This document shows, piece by piece, positions 50,291 to 62,698 of a stretch of 64,000 nt of DNA. Both the position numbers and the translations under genes were made by a program. The notes below the pieces were generated by a model. It saw only the letters and a list, made by a program, of their open reading frames with translations, made no database searches and was not told the origin of the DNA. This DNA is from Neckera pumila. Taxonomy: Eukaryota > Streptophyta > Bryopsida > Hypnales > Neckeraceae. Where the stretch lies: positions 18,087,660 through 18,151,659 of the forward strand of contig OZ018414.1 in NCBI GenBank assembly GCA_963969595.1, written 5' to 3'. Every line of letters starts with the position of its first letter. The stretch's first letter is position 1.

Positions 50291-51361
50291 AGTCTCATTT
50301 GCATGCCCATTTCAAGCAGCAATATCGTGTCAAGCAGAGGAATGTTCACAAAGAGTGTTTTAAACAATGATTGTATAGTATACTATCTACAATAACGGAA
50401 TGCCCTACACACTTCTTGAGGCATACCACTATTGTGGGTTTAGAGCATTGACAACATTTCTTAGCAGATGCTCTTGGTCCAAGCCAAGGTGTAGCAAACA
50501 ACCAAAACATTCCCCACTGCAAACCCGACCAGGGAAAGAAGGAGCTTGGATATGTCACAATTGTCTTTGCAAACACTATAATACCACCCCTGCTATGCTT
50601 GTTCATTGCAACAGGATCTTGTTAGTTTGTTGAATTGTGGGCTACAACTCCTCGTTCCATTTGTTTTTTAAATTGACATCAATTGACATGTTGGTTGGCT
50701 CGTCCGTCTGCCAAGTAATTAATGCGCAAGATTGACTTTCATATGGCATGGGCGGAGATGACTAGGGTTTTTCTTGTACCCAAAAGGTGCAGGGTGCCAG
50801 CCACCCATTTTCCCAACCTTGTTTTGGGGAGATGGGTGACGATGCTCTTACTCCTGCCATTTAGTTTTTCGGATGGTGAGTTACGTTAATACCAAGTAAA
50901 TAATTAAAACTTAAAAATGTCATTTTTGCAGTGTTAAATTTGAAAGTTGAGCACATTTATGCCTGTTTCAAGGACTTGAGAGTTAACTATTTAAATCACC
51001 TTCAATTGGATTTTGCTAGTGCTAGCGCTTGACATTACATACAATTGGTTGATAAATGACACTGCGCCACAAATCTAATTATATTTCTTGATTGTTTGCA
51101 TTTAATGAGCCTTACTATATTCAAGTGAATCGGAATTCAAAATTACAAACATAAAAGTTGTATGCTAGACAAAGTGGGATTTTTCCCAACTAAAAAGCAA
51201 TTGTTGTTTGTAAATGATTTGAAATGACACAAACTTTAATTGTGGCTAGTTCACTAGAATTTGATTTATGTTTACTATTAAAAATTTTGACAAGTTGAAC
51301 TGTTGAAGAATAAAAAATTTAATGTATATATATACAACTGGTATAGCTAAAAAAATTGTCT
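50291..51361. other. Intergenic DNA, no feature recognised
   Basis: Slightly GC-richer at 50440-50640, with short frames on both strands but no family resemblance. Confidence 0.45.
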
Positions 51362-51634
51362 CATTAGGGGAGATTTGAAGGCATTGGAGGGCTGTTTTAG
51401 GGCCCTTCCCAAATCTGGCTCCATCTTTGAATAGCTGGTACGGGTTGTCAGAATTTTTTTTTTCTCTCAAATATCATTTTCAGCCAATTTTTATTTTATT
51501 TTATATTTTGAAAATGATGTGGCACACTCTCAGCCACATCAACCAGCAGTTATCCTGCATTCTCGCAGTCTGGGAACATTGCATGAACACATGATAACTT
51601 GCAATCTCTTAAAGGCCTCAAATGTCTTCTAATG
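51362..51634. mobile_element. CATTAG-type MITE, 273 bp
   Basis: Ends CATTAGGGGAGATTTGAAGG and complement CATTAGAAGACATTTGAGGC. The interior contains TGTGGCACACTCTCAGCCAC and GCATTCTCGCAGTCTGGGAA, shared in part with 23866 and 53569. Confidence 0.8.
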
Positions 51635-53568
51635 TCATCCACGGTCAAAATAGAGGCAACTAGTTTCTTTTTGGAGCAATAAGAAAATAACATAGCAACA
51701 AAACATACCAATAGCACCAAACCAAACTAAATATGTTTAAGCCCTAAATGCTTGAGGCACCAAAATCTGGTGTTGACAATATTTTGAAGTTAAATAAAAC
51801 CTTAAAAAGTTATTACTTTCAAAAATTCTATATTTTCCAAAAAATTGTTTGGAGTCTAGTTTTAGCATCAAATATCCAATTTTGAAAATGAATGATCATG
51901 AATTTTCTATTCATGAGTTTGTACAAGGTTTTTTTTTGCAAATTTTGATTTTCTAGTACTGAAGGCTCTTAGAAATGAGCCTCAAATACACTAAATCTTA
52001 GTAAAAAAAATCACATTAAAAATTCTAGTGGGATTTCCACATAAAAAAATTGTAGAATAGATTTTGAGAAGCCGTAAACCTCATATTTGTTAGGTGACCA
52101 ACTTCTTAGGTTTGACATTTGAAAAGAGGATTAGAAGACTTCAAATCATTTTCACAGTATTAACACCTCATGATCAAACATTATAATCTTTCAATCCATA
52201 AATGATATTGTTATATTTTCTTTTTCCATGTGTTTTCTAACATGTATGGTTTGAATTTTATGGTTACAAGTCAGGAAAATGATAAAACTTGACAAAATAC
52301 TGGCTTTTTGTTAATTTTTGAGCAAATTCTGAGAATCTCAGTAAAAGGCCTTAGGCATTTAGAGCTTAAGAGAGCCACCTTGCCCTTGTCTCTATTCTTC
52401 TTGTCATACTTAAGCAATAGATCATACATGTCATATTTGCATGAATTGTTTTGCACCACATTGGATTGTAGAATTAAATTGCTTTGTCAATTTATCTATT
52501 TCATTTGTGAAAAGAAGGATATAATATCTTTGGATATTATCTTTTATTGTTTTTATATATTTTTTGAACAAATTTTCAATCAAAAAACGATGAGTGATTG
52601 TCCAACTCATAAGATTATCTGTCCATGCAAGTGGAGTGTTACTGGTAATTAGTATAGCCAAAAAATAATGAAGCATATTGAGCTCTATTTCTTGATAATT
52701 CTAGATTTTTATTGATCCTATTCTAAACTTTTTTGCAAATTTGGGCAATTTTAGTGCCTCAAACTACTTGGATCATTGCATGAAATTTTCAAAATAGCTC
52801 CTAATCAATGTCTTCCACATGTGAAGCTTTATTTCATGCCATTTTCTAAATACAACAAAAGGTCTTTTTTTATATAATGCTATAAATCTCAAATTGGAAT
52901 GCTATAAATACCTACCAACCTTTAATTGATTGAGTATGGTTGAATTGGAATGGACAGTTTGATATTTGTACATAAAGTTTTGAATCATTGTATTCCAATT
53001 AATAAGATGAAAGTTGTGAAGGACTTTGTTTTGTTAGTAGTACATTCAAAAATAAACACATTAAAGTTCTTTTGGAACTCAATTTTCAATTTTTGGAGAT
53101 AAAAACATTACCATCTATAGGACATTTTTTACTTAGAAGAACATTTTCACAATCGGGATCAACATTTCTAATTCCATATCAAGGTATTAGTGACTTGGGT
53201 ATGTACTTCTTTCCAAGTAACTTTTTTAATAACACAAAAGTGAGGGTAGGGGTTTGGGGAAGGTATTTCCTTAAAATTATTATGAACTTCTAGTAGAGTC
53301 ACCAACATCATTCAATCTAAAAAAATAGACAATCAAAATAGACAATCTAAATAGACAATCTAAATATAATGGATTCTTTTTGTTTGGCAACAAAACTCTA
53401 ACAACTTATAAACAAAATTATAGGGGCTTTAAAAAATCAAATGCAAGGATAATTTCTAAATTTTCATGTATATTTTGGAAAGATCTATTTCAAGTATGAT
53501 ACTATATCTCCTAAAAATACACCTTGGACACATGTGGTTATAAGATAACACAAAAAACTCAATACTAC
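51635..53568. other. AT-rich intergenic DNA with possible TTAA-family relic
   Basis: Around 51900-52345 the sequence is reminiscent of decayed TTAA-family elements (TTTGAGCAAATTCTGAG and AGGCCTTAGGC near the right edge), but the ends are not preserved. No genes seen. Confidence 0.4.
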
Positions 53569-53840
53569 CATTAGAGGTAATTTGAGGTTCTTGAGAGACT
53601 GCAAGTTCCCTTATGTTCCTAGACTGCCGAAAGGCAGCTGCAGCAGCTGGTTGACGTGGTACAGCAATTGCCACATTATTTTTGAAAAAATAAAAATAAA
53701 AATTTGCTTAAAATGATATTGTAGTATAAAAAAAATTTGAAAAAAAAATCTGACACGCCTGTACCGCCGTTCATTACATCTGGCCAGATTAGGAAATGGG
53801 CCTGAAATGGTCTTTCAAGGCCCCCAAATCCCCTCTAATG
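53569..53840. mobile_element. CATTAG-type MITE, 272 bp
   Basis: Ends CATTAGAGGTAATTTGAGGT and complement CATTAGAGGGGATTTGGGGG. Nearly the same length as the copy at 51362. The interior includes a GC-rich block with GGCAGCTGCAGCAGCTGG. Confidence 0.8.
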
Positions 53841-54259
53841 AATGAATTGAGAGCCCTTTCATTGCAAAGTAAGAATATAGAGGTGCTCTAAAGATGCATG
53901 CGTCTATACTCATCATTTAAAAAATTAAACTAGATGCATAAAGGGTTAAGGAGACAATATTTATGTATAATAATTCCATAAAAACTTGAAACAATTTGAA
54001 GGGATTTGTCTTACTAATTATCTTACAACACACTAAAAAGCTATATTAAAATTTTAAAAATAATGAAAAATAAATTTTTTTTCTTTGAAAGATGAATATT
54101 TCTTGGATAAATGAGAAGTGTAACGTATGCAGCCCATGTGCCCATTTTGGTTTGGAGCAAATACAACTTTCAATCCAATCACCTTATTTTTCCAAGTTTT
54201 TTTTGTTTTGGAAGAACTTTCTTTAATATGTCATGTGAACATGGATATAATCTAATAAT

Positions 54260-56245
54260 ATAGGTTTAAAAAGAAAGAAACAACATGATAAAAGAAACAG
54301 ACCCATATACTGAAAAAGATACAACAATAATATGACAACAACAAAAAGGTCAGATTGTGGAGTTGTTGCAGCTTTGAAGATGTTCTTGTTGGCTAGACTT
54401 ACAAACCTTTAAATTGCATGTTCAAAACAAAATATTCAAGGGCAAACGGTACACCAGTGTATGGAATATTTTTTGCAAGCCTTGTATTTCGGGCTCAAAA
54501 TACTATAGAAGGCGAGACGTTAAATCGTGCTCACCAAATGGCCCTACATTGTCAAGACAACAAGATCACGTCTCCTTTAGAAATGCAAGACCGTGGTAAA
54601 ATTTCATTGTTCTACAGATCCTACACATAATGGACATGACGGTGGTTTTAGGGTTTTAGGTGCCAGTTTTAGGGTTTAGGGTGGCAGATTAGGAATTAGA
54701 TTTTTTTTTTGATGTCCTGCACGGCTGAATCTTAGTACATATCCCATATGGATTGTATTATCTTCTAGTATCCTTCATGTATACTAGTGTGACCATGTGC
54801 CGTTGGCCCAATTTTCATCTACTCCCGGATCCACTCCTGGTACTACTTCCGATTCTACTCCCAGTTCTACTCCCGGTTCCACCCCCAGTACCAAGAACGC
54901 CACCAAAATCAAAGTAAAAGTAATTTTCTAATTTTTTAATCAATAAATACTTTGAAATTCAATAACTTTTGCACCACCGCTCCAAACGCCACGAAACCAA
55001 GCCGGTGCACCCCTCCTCGGCGAGAGCTTTCCGACGGTATCAAGCACGCGGCCGGGGGACGCATGGTCAGGAAGTTGTCCACGCTACAAACAAAACAAAC
55101 AAACAAACAACCTCATTTAAGGTATTGATAAAGAACTTGTCTTCTCAATTCTAAATGCAAATTATTAATTGTTTTTGAAGAAAATGAGAAGACTTTCAAA
55201 ATGGCGATTTAATATCTTGCACAGAAGGACAATGTCCAAACAACTTTTTCAAAATTTACTAAGACAAGATTTGCGGCGCAATTAAGACAACGCTTTTCAA
55301 AGTTCTTGTAGGACGTATAAGTAGCACGCCCCCCCCCCCCCCCCCTCAAATAAAAATTTGATAATTCTAAAACAGTTTAAGCGTTTATTATGTCCAAGAT
55401 CCATAGAACAATGAAATTGCCTTGAAGAATAGGGTTAAGACAAATGTGGGTAGAACTTTATATTTCCTACAAGAATTTTGAAAAATGTTGTCTCAATTGC
55501 GCCACAAATGTTGTCTTAGTAGCATTTGAGAAAAGTTGTTTAGGCGTTGTCCTTCTCTACAGGACATTAAATCACTAATTTAAAAGTCTTCGCATTTTTC
55601 TTCAAAATCCATTTATGATTTGCATTTAGAATTGAGAAGACAAGTTCTTTATATATATGAGGGGTGGTAGGGGATAAAACAATCTATATAAGATATGCAG
55701 TATGATTCAGCCACACAGGACGTCAAAAAAGAACATTGACCCACTGCCCTATACCCTTATTTGCCGCTCTAAACCCTAAACCGCCGCCTAAAATCCTAAA
55801 ACCCTAAAATCGTCGTTATGTTTGTTTTGCGTAGGACCCCATAGAACAATGAAATTTTACTATGGTCTTGCATTTCCGTGGGAGGCAAGGTCCTGTAGTT
55901 TTGTTGGGGGCACGGTCCTATAGCTATGCCTCGGACCTGCAATCTCAATCAGTGATCCCATTGTCTTGACAACGTGGGGCCCATTTGGTGAGTACAATTT
56001 AACATCTTGCCTATGCAAGTACATTTAATTTAGTTGTTCAATTTATTGAAAACCAGGGAGTAAAACCCACAATTGACCATCGAAATTGCATATTGCTGGC
56101 ACCCATTGGTGTACCATTTGCCCTTAAGGTAACAAGTTCTGAAATCGCACAAGCTCTAAAATCACCCACCCTACTCAAATGTACATTGCTTGTACATGTT
56201 GCTTTTTCCATAGCCTTCAGCAATGCACAAACAGTGCACATTTTA
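54260..56245. repeat. Large imperfect inverted duplication built from fragments of the 57 kb gene
   Basis: The left part (about 54400-55325) pairs with the right part (about 55480-56150). Paired landmarks are GACGTCCTG(T/C)-like with GGCTGAATC at 54711/55705, GAACTTGTCTTCTCAATTCT at 55130/55630, and AATGCAAGACC with AAATTTCATTGTTCTA at 54580/55850. A 17-base C tract (55329-55345) lies next to the loop. The left arm also holds a 343 bp insertion (54785-55127) that recurs at 56494-56807. Parts of both arms match exon 1 or intron 1 of the gene at 57367. Confidence 0.75.
54940..55083 (-). pseudogene. Duplicate of exon 2 of the small gene at 57367
   Basis: This 144 bp block differs from the gene's exon 2 (56601-56744) at four positions, all transitions, each changing an amino acid (R to H, V to A, L to P, G to D). 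The frame is open to the same TGA and the T-rich acceptor is conserved, but no first exon is properly placed upstream. It looks like a recent, unsupported copy. Confidence 0.55.
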
Positions 56246-56600
56246 GGGGGTGGGCGATTTTAGAGCCCTATGCCACTTCAACTTCAAAATTTCATAAGTA
56301 ATTCTAGAAAGCTTCAAAAAATATAAAACGACTTGGGTTAGATGCCAATTCCTCTTGTCTTTCTAGGAAAATTTACTAAAAATTATTTCAAGAAGCTTTG
56401 CCTCCCCAAAATTCCCTTTCAGCTCTTAAATGGCAAATTCTGGACCTGTTACCTTACATCTTTTGTTCCGGAAGACCTATATGTCAAGTGAACTAGTGTG
56501 ACCCTGTGCCATTGGCCCAATTTTCATCTACTCCCGGTTCCACTCCCAGTACCAAGAACGCCACCAAAATCAAAGTAAAAGTAATTTTCTAATTTTTTAA

Positions 56601-57367
56601 TCAATAAATACTTTGAAATTCAATAACTTTTGCACCACCGCTCCAAACGCCACGAAACCAAGCCGGTGCACCCCTCCTCGGCGAGAGCTTTCCGACGGTA
56701 CCAAGCACGCGGCCGAGGGACACACGGTCAGGAAGTTGTCCACGCTACAAACAAAACAAAACAAAAACAAAACAAACAAACAAACAGCCAAATTTAAGGT
56801 ATTGATAGAGGTTTTGAAAGAAAGAAACAACATGATAAAAGAAACAGACCCAAGTACTGAAAAGATACAACGACAATATGACAGCAACAAGAAGGTAGAC
56901 TGTGGAGTTGCTGCAGCTTTGAAAATGTTCCTGTTAGGCAGACTTGCAAACCTTCAAATCGCATGCTCGAAGGCGAAACGTGCAAGGGCCACACGGTACA
57001 CCAGTGGCGCCAGCGATCTGAAATTTTTATGGTCGCAATCGCGGGTTTTACGCCCTGGATTTCCAATATAGTGAAACACGAAATGTACCTGTGCAGTATT
57101 TCCGCGAGCCCGAAATACGAGGCGTGCAAATAGTATTCCATACTGAGGGACAAAATGCGAGAGGAGATCAGTAAGAGGACCTGGCTCTGCTGCCGACTTC
57201 CCATCGTTGCTGAGAACCCGGTCGCTGGGGAGCTTGCGGTGGTAGGAGCTGCGCGCATAACTTGCGGTGTTAATGAATGAGAATTTGAAGGTATTACGCT
57301 CAAAGGTATTACGCTCAAAATTGGCATTTGTGTAGGTTCTGCAGACGCCAAAGTTTTCAGACGCCAT
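56601..57367 (-). CDS. Small unrecognised two-exon gene (140 aa)
   Basis: Exon 1 (57367-57089) ends at a consensus CAG|GTACAT donor; exon 2 (56744-56601) begins after a T/G-rich tract ending TTTGTAG. The phases match, giving 140 residues. The N-terminal half is Asn/Arg/Ser-rich with few acids (NANFERNTFERNTFKFSF), compatible with a mitochondrial presequence. The middle reads PLTDLLSHFVPQYGILFARL, and exon 2 is basic and Gly-rich (RVSLGRVLGTVGKLSPRRGA). No family is recognised. It shares a 600 bp divergent upstream region with TPST. Fragments are scattered at 54.4-56.2 kb and near 49603. Coding status rests on phase, splice sites and composition only. Confidence 0.45.
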
Positions 57368-57967
57368 CAACAAACTTCCATCGTAATGCTTTCATAGGGT
57401 CTGCACATCTGTCTGCACATCACTCTCTCTCTCTCTCTTACTCTAGTTATCAGGTTTCGCATGTTTTGGTGCAGAATTAGTCGTGTTCTGGTTAAGATTC
57501 GTCTCTGTCGGGTGTCCGTTTCGTCACTTGGGAGTGCCATTCGAGGTTTTCAAGGTGAATTCTCTGGATCCGGCGTTTAGTTTCGAATTTTGTATGAATT
57601 GAAAGGGAATACATTTTAGGGTTTAGGACGGAGAGGCAGGTGTCTGCAAATGCGGGAATAATCGCCGGGCAGCTTCTGGACATGAGAGGAGTCCAAACCC
57701 TAAACCCTTTTGGTGTTTAAAATTAAGGCAATTAATCCTCTTTAGTTTCACATAACGATGATTCAGGAGTACGACTGATTGTGGCTATTTCAGTCAATGC
57801 AATAAGCAAGGAAAGGTAGGTCTTTGCAAATGCAGGAATAACAGTCCTCCATTGGATGTCATTGTGGCACCGTAAATCCTAATTTTTTTCTTGGGGTCAA
57901 ACAGGCAGGCAATTTGGAACCTTTCAATTTTCTACACAGCACATATCCTCCCTCTCAGGCTTCCGCT
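57368..57967. promoter_or_regulatory. Divergent upstream region between the small gene and TPST
   Basis: A pyrimidine-rich CT repeat lies at about 57423-57439, of the kind often found near plant transcription starts. Two copies of AAACCCTAAA-like telo-box sequence are near 57700. No other element is clear. Confidence 0.45.
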
Positions 57968-60900
57968 ATGGCACCCTCCACTCTTTGCCTCGGTCGTCCC
58001 TTGCTTCTGGCCATCACCTGTATGTGTCCCCTCCTACCCTCTTCCGCTGTATTAATTTGTTGATGTCTTGGCTGTTAGACACCGTATCCGTTGTTGCTTT
58101 CGTACTATCCAGGTTCTGGAAACTTTCTGGCCTTGAGTTGTCCTTCAATTATACTTACTACTGTATAAGGTAAGCTATGATCTCGATTCTTCTTCGTCAA
58201 TCCCTTACATGTCTCGCTCTTGTGGTTTTGTGTTCCAGTTTTTGTAGCATGTCATTTGCCACAGTCCGACGCCGCTTTTGCGGCATCATCGCTTTACGAT
58301 CAGCGGTCATGTGAGGCAGCTGTGCTTGAATGGTCAACCAAGGAGAAACTCGCCTTGAACCGGGATCGGCAACTAGTGCAAGATAAAGGCATGAGAATTC
58401 TGGATCTGTTGTTCTTTTTGCATATCCCTCGAACTGGCGGCCGTACTTATCATCAATGGTGCGGATTCCATTGCTAAGATGCTTGATTTGCGTGACTACT
58501 TCTCTCAACGCTGTGTTTATTAAGATCAAATCAGATGAGAATGTCATGTTAATCATGCACATAGAATACATCCAGCACTTGATCTAGATATCTTATGTTG
58601 TATTATTAATTTCTATTTTCAACGCTAAATTTGCTTTGAGGCGTTTCATCTGCCGAAACGCAAATTAGGAGACGTCACGGGTTTTTTTCTAACAGGTTTG
58701 CTTGTACAAACCTCGTTAAGTGGGTACTATATCCTTTCCCAGCAGGAGCTCACTCTAACTATGGGACCTGGTGTTGCCTAGGGCAGCTTCTTGAAGAACC
58801 TGTATTTGGCAAATGAGCGGTGTCCTCGATCGTACGATGAACTTCGTCTAGACTTGAGGTTATTGCATACCCTGCGATTGGCCTTAATAATCAACAGTTG
58901 TTGATGGCAATTTTCTCTAATTTGTATTGCAGAAAGTCATCAATTCGTGAATTGAGTAGTTTAGAGGTGCGGGATTGCCTGGCTCTGTTGTCTATTGTTT
59001 ACAAATTGAAATTGCCATGCTCTTTAAATTAAGACTTTTTGTTTTGCTTCTGTAGCCCCGAATCATGTTCATGCTCCGATTCTCTTGTTCAACGCTTAAG
59101 AATTCTAGGAAAACCTTGAGATTTTTCCTTAATCAACACAAGGGTTTGAGGTTTCAGCTGACTAATAGACAGAGTCAGGGGTTGAGGGTGCAGCCAGCCC
59201 AGCTGCAAGCTTTTGTCTACACATGACGACATGAGCATTCTGAGTAAGATTCCAATCAGAACATCTGTTGTGACCAATATGCGCAATCCAGTGGATCGAG
59301 TGCTGAGCACATACGAGTTTTCAGTGGAAGTTGCGGCTCGTTTTTTGCGTCTAAAATCTTTGAACACATCGTTTAGCCCCCTTCCTCGTGCTAAATCACC
59401 TACGCAGCTTGTGAGCACACTCACCATATGGCCTTGGAAGCACTTGGTCCCCTTCATGCAACACGATATCTTCGCACGGGTAAAGTGACGCTGACTACAT
59501 TATCAATCACGATGTGGGGTGCATATGGAATGTAGGCAGTTTAAATGTTAAGCGAGATTTTGATCATTCTCAACAGTTATCGTATTCATGCATTAGATCT
59601 AGCTGTGAATTTGCTTGACCATCGTCCCGTTTGTTTTTGTAGTATTTTTCCTTGCATTGTTATGTAAAATTAGGTGAGGTTTAGTGAGGTTCAGTGATTT
59701 ATTGGATGATATGCGGAATTCTGTCTATTTTTAGTTTAATAACCAGTTATTTGCGTTAGACCTTATGAATGCGCTGATTGTGTGTTCCGAGTGGCAGCGT
59801 GATGCCAGGCGGGAAGGGAAGGTTGGTTGGCCTCCCTCAACCAATACAACGTACGATGCACCTACGATTACCATGCCTTTAACTGAATTCATACATCATC
59901 CAGTCGCACATGAACTTGTTCATAATGGTGCTACATTTCAGGTCTCACTGTGCTCCACAACCACTTGTATAACCCTTGATTATCTTAGAGGTTGTTTGTG
60001 TAAGACCGTGGTTGTTATTTCCTATTTAGGTCGGTCTCTCAGTTCTCTGGTCCCGTATTTTCTGTGCTTTTTGTATCATGAAGGCGTGGGTGTGATGACT
60101 GAGGGATCGGCCCTTTTCTTGGATTTCCTTAAGTGTTCTGGTTTTACTGAACAGGTTGCAGGGTTGACGAACAATTCTCAGGGGGAAAATGCCGTGGTGA
60201 TTCGAAAGTGTATCAGTCTGTACCCGAAGCTTGGCTATCAAGTGCTTGATGTTGCCAAGGTATGGCTCAAAACTTTGCAATACCCAACTAATCACATTGA
60301 CCTTTTAAGCCGAATTGCTAGATATTGGCTGCCATTGCCTAAACCGGTCATCACTGTAGACCCCTTTCTGATGCAGACTCATGGATTGGTGGTGCAGATA
60401 AGATTAGACTCTATGCTTTTCGTAGGCTTAACTGAGAAGCATCAAGAGTCAGCCACTACTTTCTTCTCTCTTTTGGGTGATCAAATCCAAGTCCCGACAG
60501 AAGCTCTGAAGTGGGTGTTGGATCGAAATATGTCAGTTCCAGGTCTGATGAATTTCCTGAGCTCTGTTCTGCTCTCGATTTGGTTATTTTCTGTTCAGGT
60601 TTGATCATGTCACAAGATAACTGTGTGGTAGACTTACCTTGTTGCCAGTGAGATCTCCAGTGCTGACTAACAAAGATAGTGCAGGAGAAGGATCCGCAGA
60701 AGCTCGTGCTAGCAGCGTATAAGTCTTGCCTTGCCAGCTTGCGCTCCTCCCATGCTGTTCGTCGAGCTTCTACCTTACAGTTGATTAGCCCTGTCAGATA
60801 TTCCCAAGAGGTTTGTATTTCTTTATGTTCTAACCGAAGTGTATGTTATGTTTTTGGCATTTTCTCTCGGCCTTCTGTGGCATGAATGTTTTCTTATGGT

Positions 60901-61936
60901 CTTTTTTTTCTAGTCCGTCGTCAATCCTATCTACAGACTCAAGTGACTATCTCGATTGCATGCTGTTTATGCTGGGGCTGTTAGTCCCGGCGATTGCCCA
61001 CCTCGACTGCTGAAATCATTCATCTCAACGGTCTTCATCTCGTTTGTTGATGTACCGCTTGAGAGCCCTGGTTCATTGGAATATCTTCTTCTTCTTTCCT
61101 ATGCTCTCTCTGGGTGGCGATCGATTTTACTGTTTCCGTACGTTCAGCAGTAGGCTCAGAGGTCCGCACCAGCTGCGCGAAGGAGATGTCTGATATGTAA
61201 AAACTCTCAACAATTTATGGGTTTGACGCTAAGTTTAAAATTTGCAATTTTGAATGACGAAAGTCTTATGGTGGTTGTACCTTTCTTACCTTGTGGGTAC
61301 AGGAGAGAGAACTCATTCCATCTACTGTGGTGGATGAGATTGTGTCTTTGAATAATCTAGACATGGATCTTTACGAGCATGCTAAGATACTCTTTGCCAA
61401 GCAACAGAGACGTTTCACAACATCCACATATCCTCAGGTTTTACTTCTGAACAGAATTAATAATCAAGTGTTTAACTGTTGCAATTCTGTCTTTTTGCAT
61501 TCATAGTATGCCACGTCTAGTTTAGTCCTTACCTTAACATAACCTCCCGTAAGTCGATTTGACTCTGTTTCTTAGAATGTTCGGGTGGGGTTGGTGAGTT
61601 TGTAGCTCTGCTTCGGTGTCTTACAATCTCGGGATTTTGTGTTATGAAAACTCTGTTTAGTTTATTTCAAGCAGGTTCTTTGTTTAAGTTTCAATGGACT
61701 GGATTTGGCGCAATGGTTATTTAGTGCAAGTCCAAGATCTCTTGTGTCTTGGTTGGATACAGGTTCAGGAAGACGGAGCAGTTGTACTGTCGTTGTTTTC
61801 TGCTCTTTGTGTCGCGATGAGCATACTTCTTTTGGGACTTGCATTTATATTAAGAATTCGGCATAGAGTAGGCAATGATTGGCTGCCATTCTGGTTGCGG
61901 CGCTTAGCATTCATGCCAGTTCATGAAAAACTGTAG
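57968..61936 (+). CDS. TPST: Plant-type tyrosylprotein sulfotransferase
   Basis: Golgi enzyme moving sulfate from PAPS to tyrosines of secreted peptides (PSK, RGF and PSY in flowering plants). Eleven exons join in phase to 482 residues: 57968-58019, 58239-58458, 58787-58858, 58932-58965, 59210-59479, 59798-59941, 60155-60259, 60398-60514, 60685-60810, 61303-61437, 61763-61936. An N-terminal signal peptide is followed by the PAPS-binding P-loop-like FLHIPRTGGRTY at about 77-88. Other plant TPST blocks are ERCPRSYDELRLDLR, LSTHDD, RVLSTYEFSVEVAARF, WPWKHLVPFM, HNGATFQVAGLTNNS and VGLTEKHQESA. A C-terminal membrane span (about 431-455) with a short basic tail gives the type I topology peculiar to plant TPST. 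The end of exon 8 is the least certain border; 60514 keeps phase. Confidence 0.95.
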
Positions 61937-62284
61937 GTAGTTGGTAGTTCCTTGAGTGTCATTCCTTGCAACTGCTTGTAGTGCTATTTGCAGCAATACC
62001 ACCCAGGGTTGTGCAACATGAATATATGGGTATCAATAGGGTAGTGTGGCATTTAGCAGTGGTGGTTTAGGTTAAGTATATATCTCCCCAATCAGTGAGA
62101 AGACATTTGGATGAAAAAACTTGAAGCATTTGTCTGAAGTTCGGCAGTGGAGCAATGGTTTCTCTGGATCATCAAACGGGGTTGGAACACAGAAGACGGT
62201 TTCGACTAGCTTAGTCTTGCTCCTTCCAAATAGTCAGTTCCATTACTGCTGTGGTCTTGGTTTAGGGGGGTTTAGGCTAAACTA

Positions 62285-62357
62285 GAGCATCCCCACCAGT
62301 TCTTCCCTATTCCTAATTTCCTATATGGATGAAGGGGGAGGAAATATGGGGATGCTC
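62285..62357. mobile_element. Tiny MITE with GAGCATCCCCA ends
   Basis: 73 bp bounded by GAGCATCCCCA and its exact complement, the common plant GAGCATC-type MITE end. The block CCCCACCA followed by TCTTCCCTAT occurs both inside the left end and again just outside the right end. Confidence 0.7.
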
Positions 62358-62558
62358 TTCCCCCACCAAATCTTCCCTATAACTTGAATATTTCAACTTA
62401 CCACCATTGTAATTAACATCATTGTATTCGGGGTTGGCAAGAATGAAACAAGCATAATCAATAAATTAGTAAGATAATTTGATTGTGTACATGTTGACCC
62501 CTGAGCATAATTAGTATGAGTACATGATAAGCACAATCATCAATCAGCTACCCTCTCT

Positions 62559-62698
62559 GGGGCCTCTTCACACTATGGCCGTCCAAGTTGAGAGCCTGTC
62601 GGTTTCCACCAATCATATTGCAGGGTCTGTCGGTTCCACCAATCATATTGGAGAGTCCCACGGCCTCTCGACTTGGACAGCCATAGTGTGAAGAGGCC
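62559..62698. mobile_element. Harbinger-like MITE with GGCCTCTTCACACTATGG ends (copy 2)
   Basis: Clear relative of 13125-13260, with matching ends and the internal CCAATCATATTG repeated twice. The flanks are CTG and TTG rather than a perfect TTA pair, so the exact ends are uncertain by a base or two. Confidence 0.8.

Noticed and set aside
56613..57071. 152-codon plus frame over the small gene
   Set aside because: It is antisense to the better-supported two-exon model and contains low-complexity NKTNKQ-like codons from the A/C-rich intron.
56794..57351. 185-codon minus frame in the same region
   Set aside because: It reads through the likely intron in a different frame; the alternative has consensus splice sites and a second exon in phase.
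59089..59457. 122-codon minus frame
   Set aside because: Shadow of TPST exon 5 on the other strand.
60956..61153. Additional TPST exon from a 65-codon frame
   Set aside because: The flanking exons join in phase without it and align directly with plant TPST; no good acceptor and donor pair in phase.
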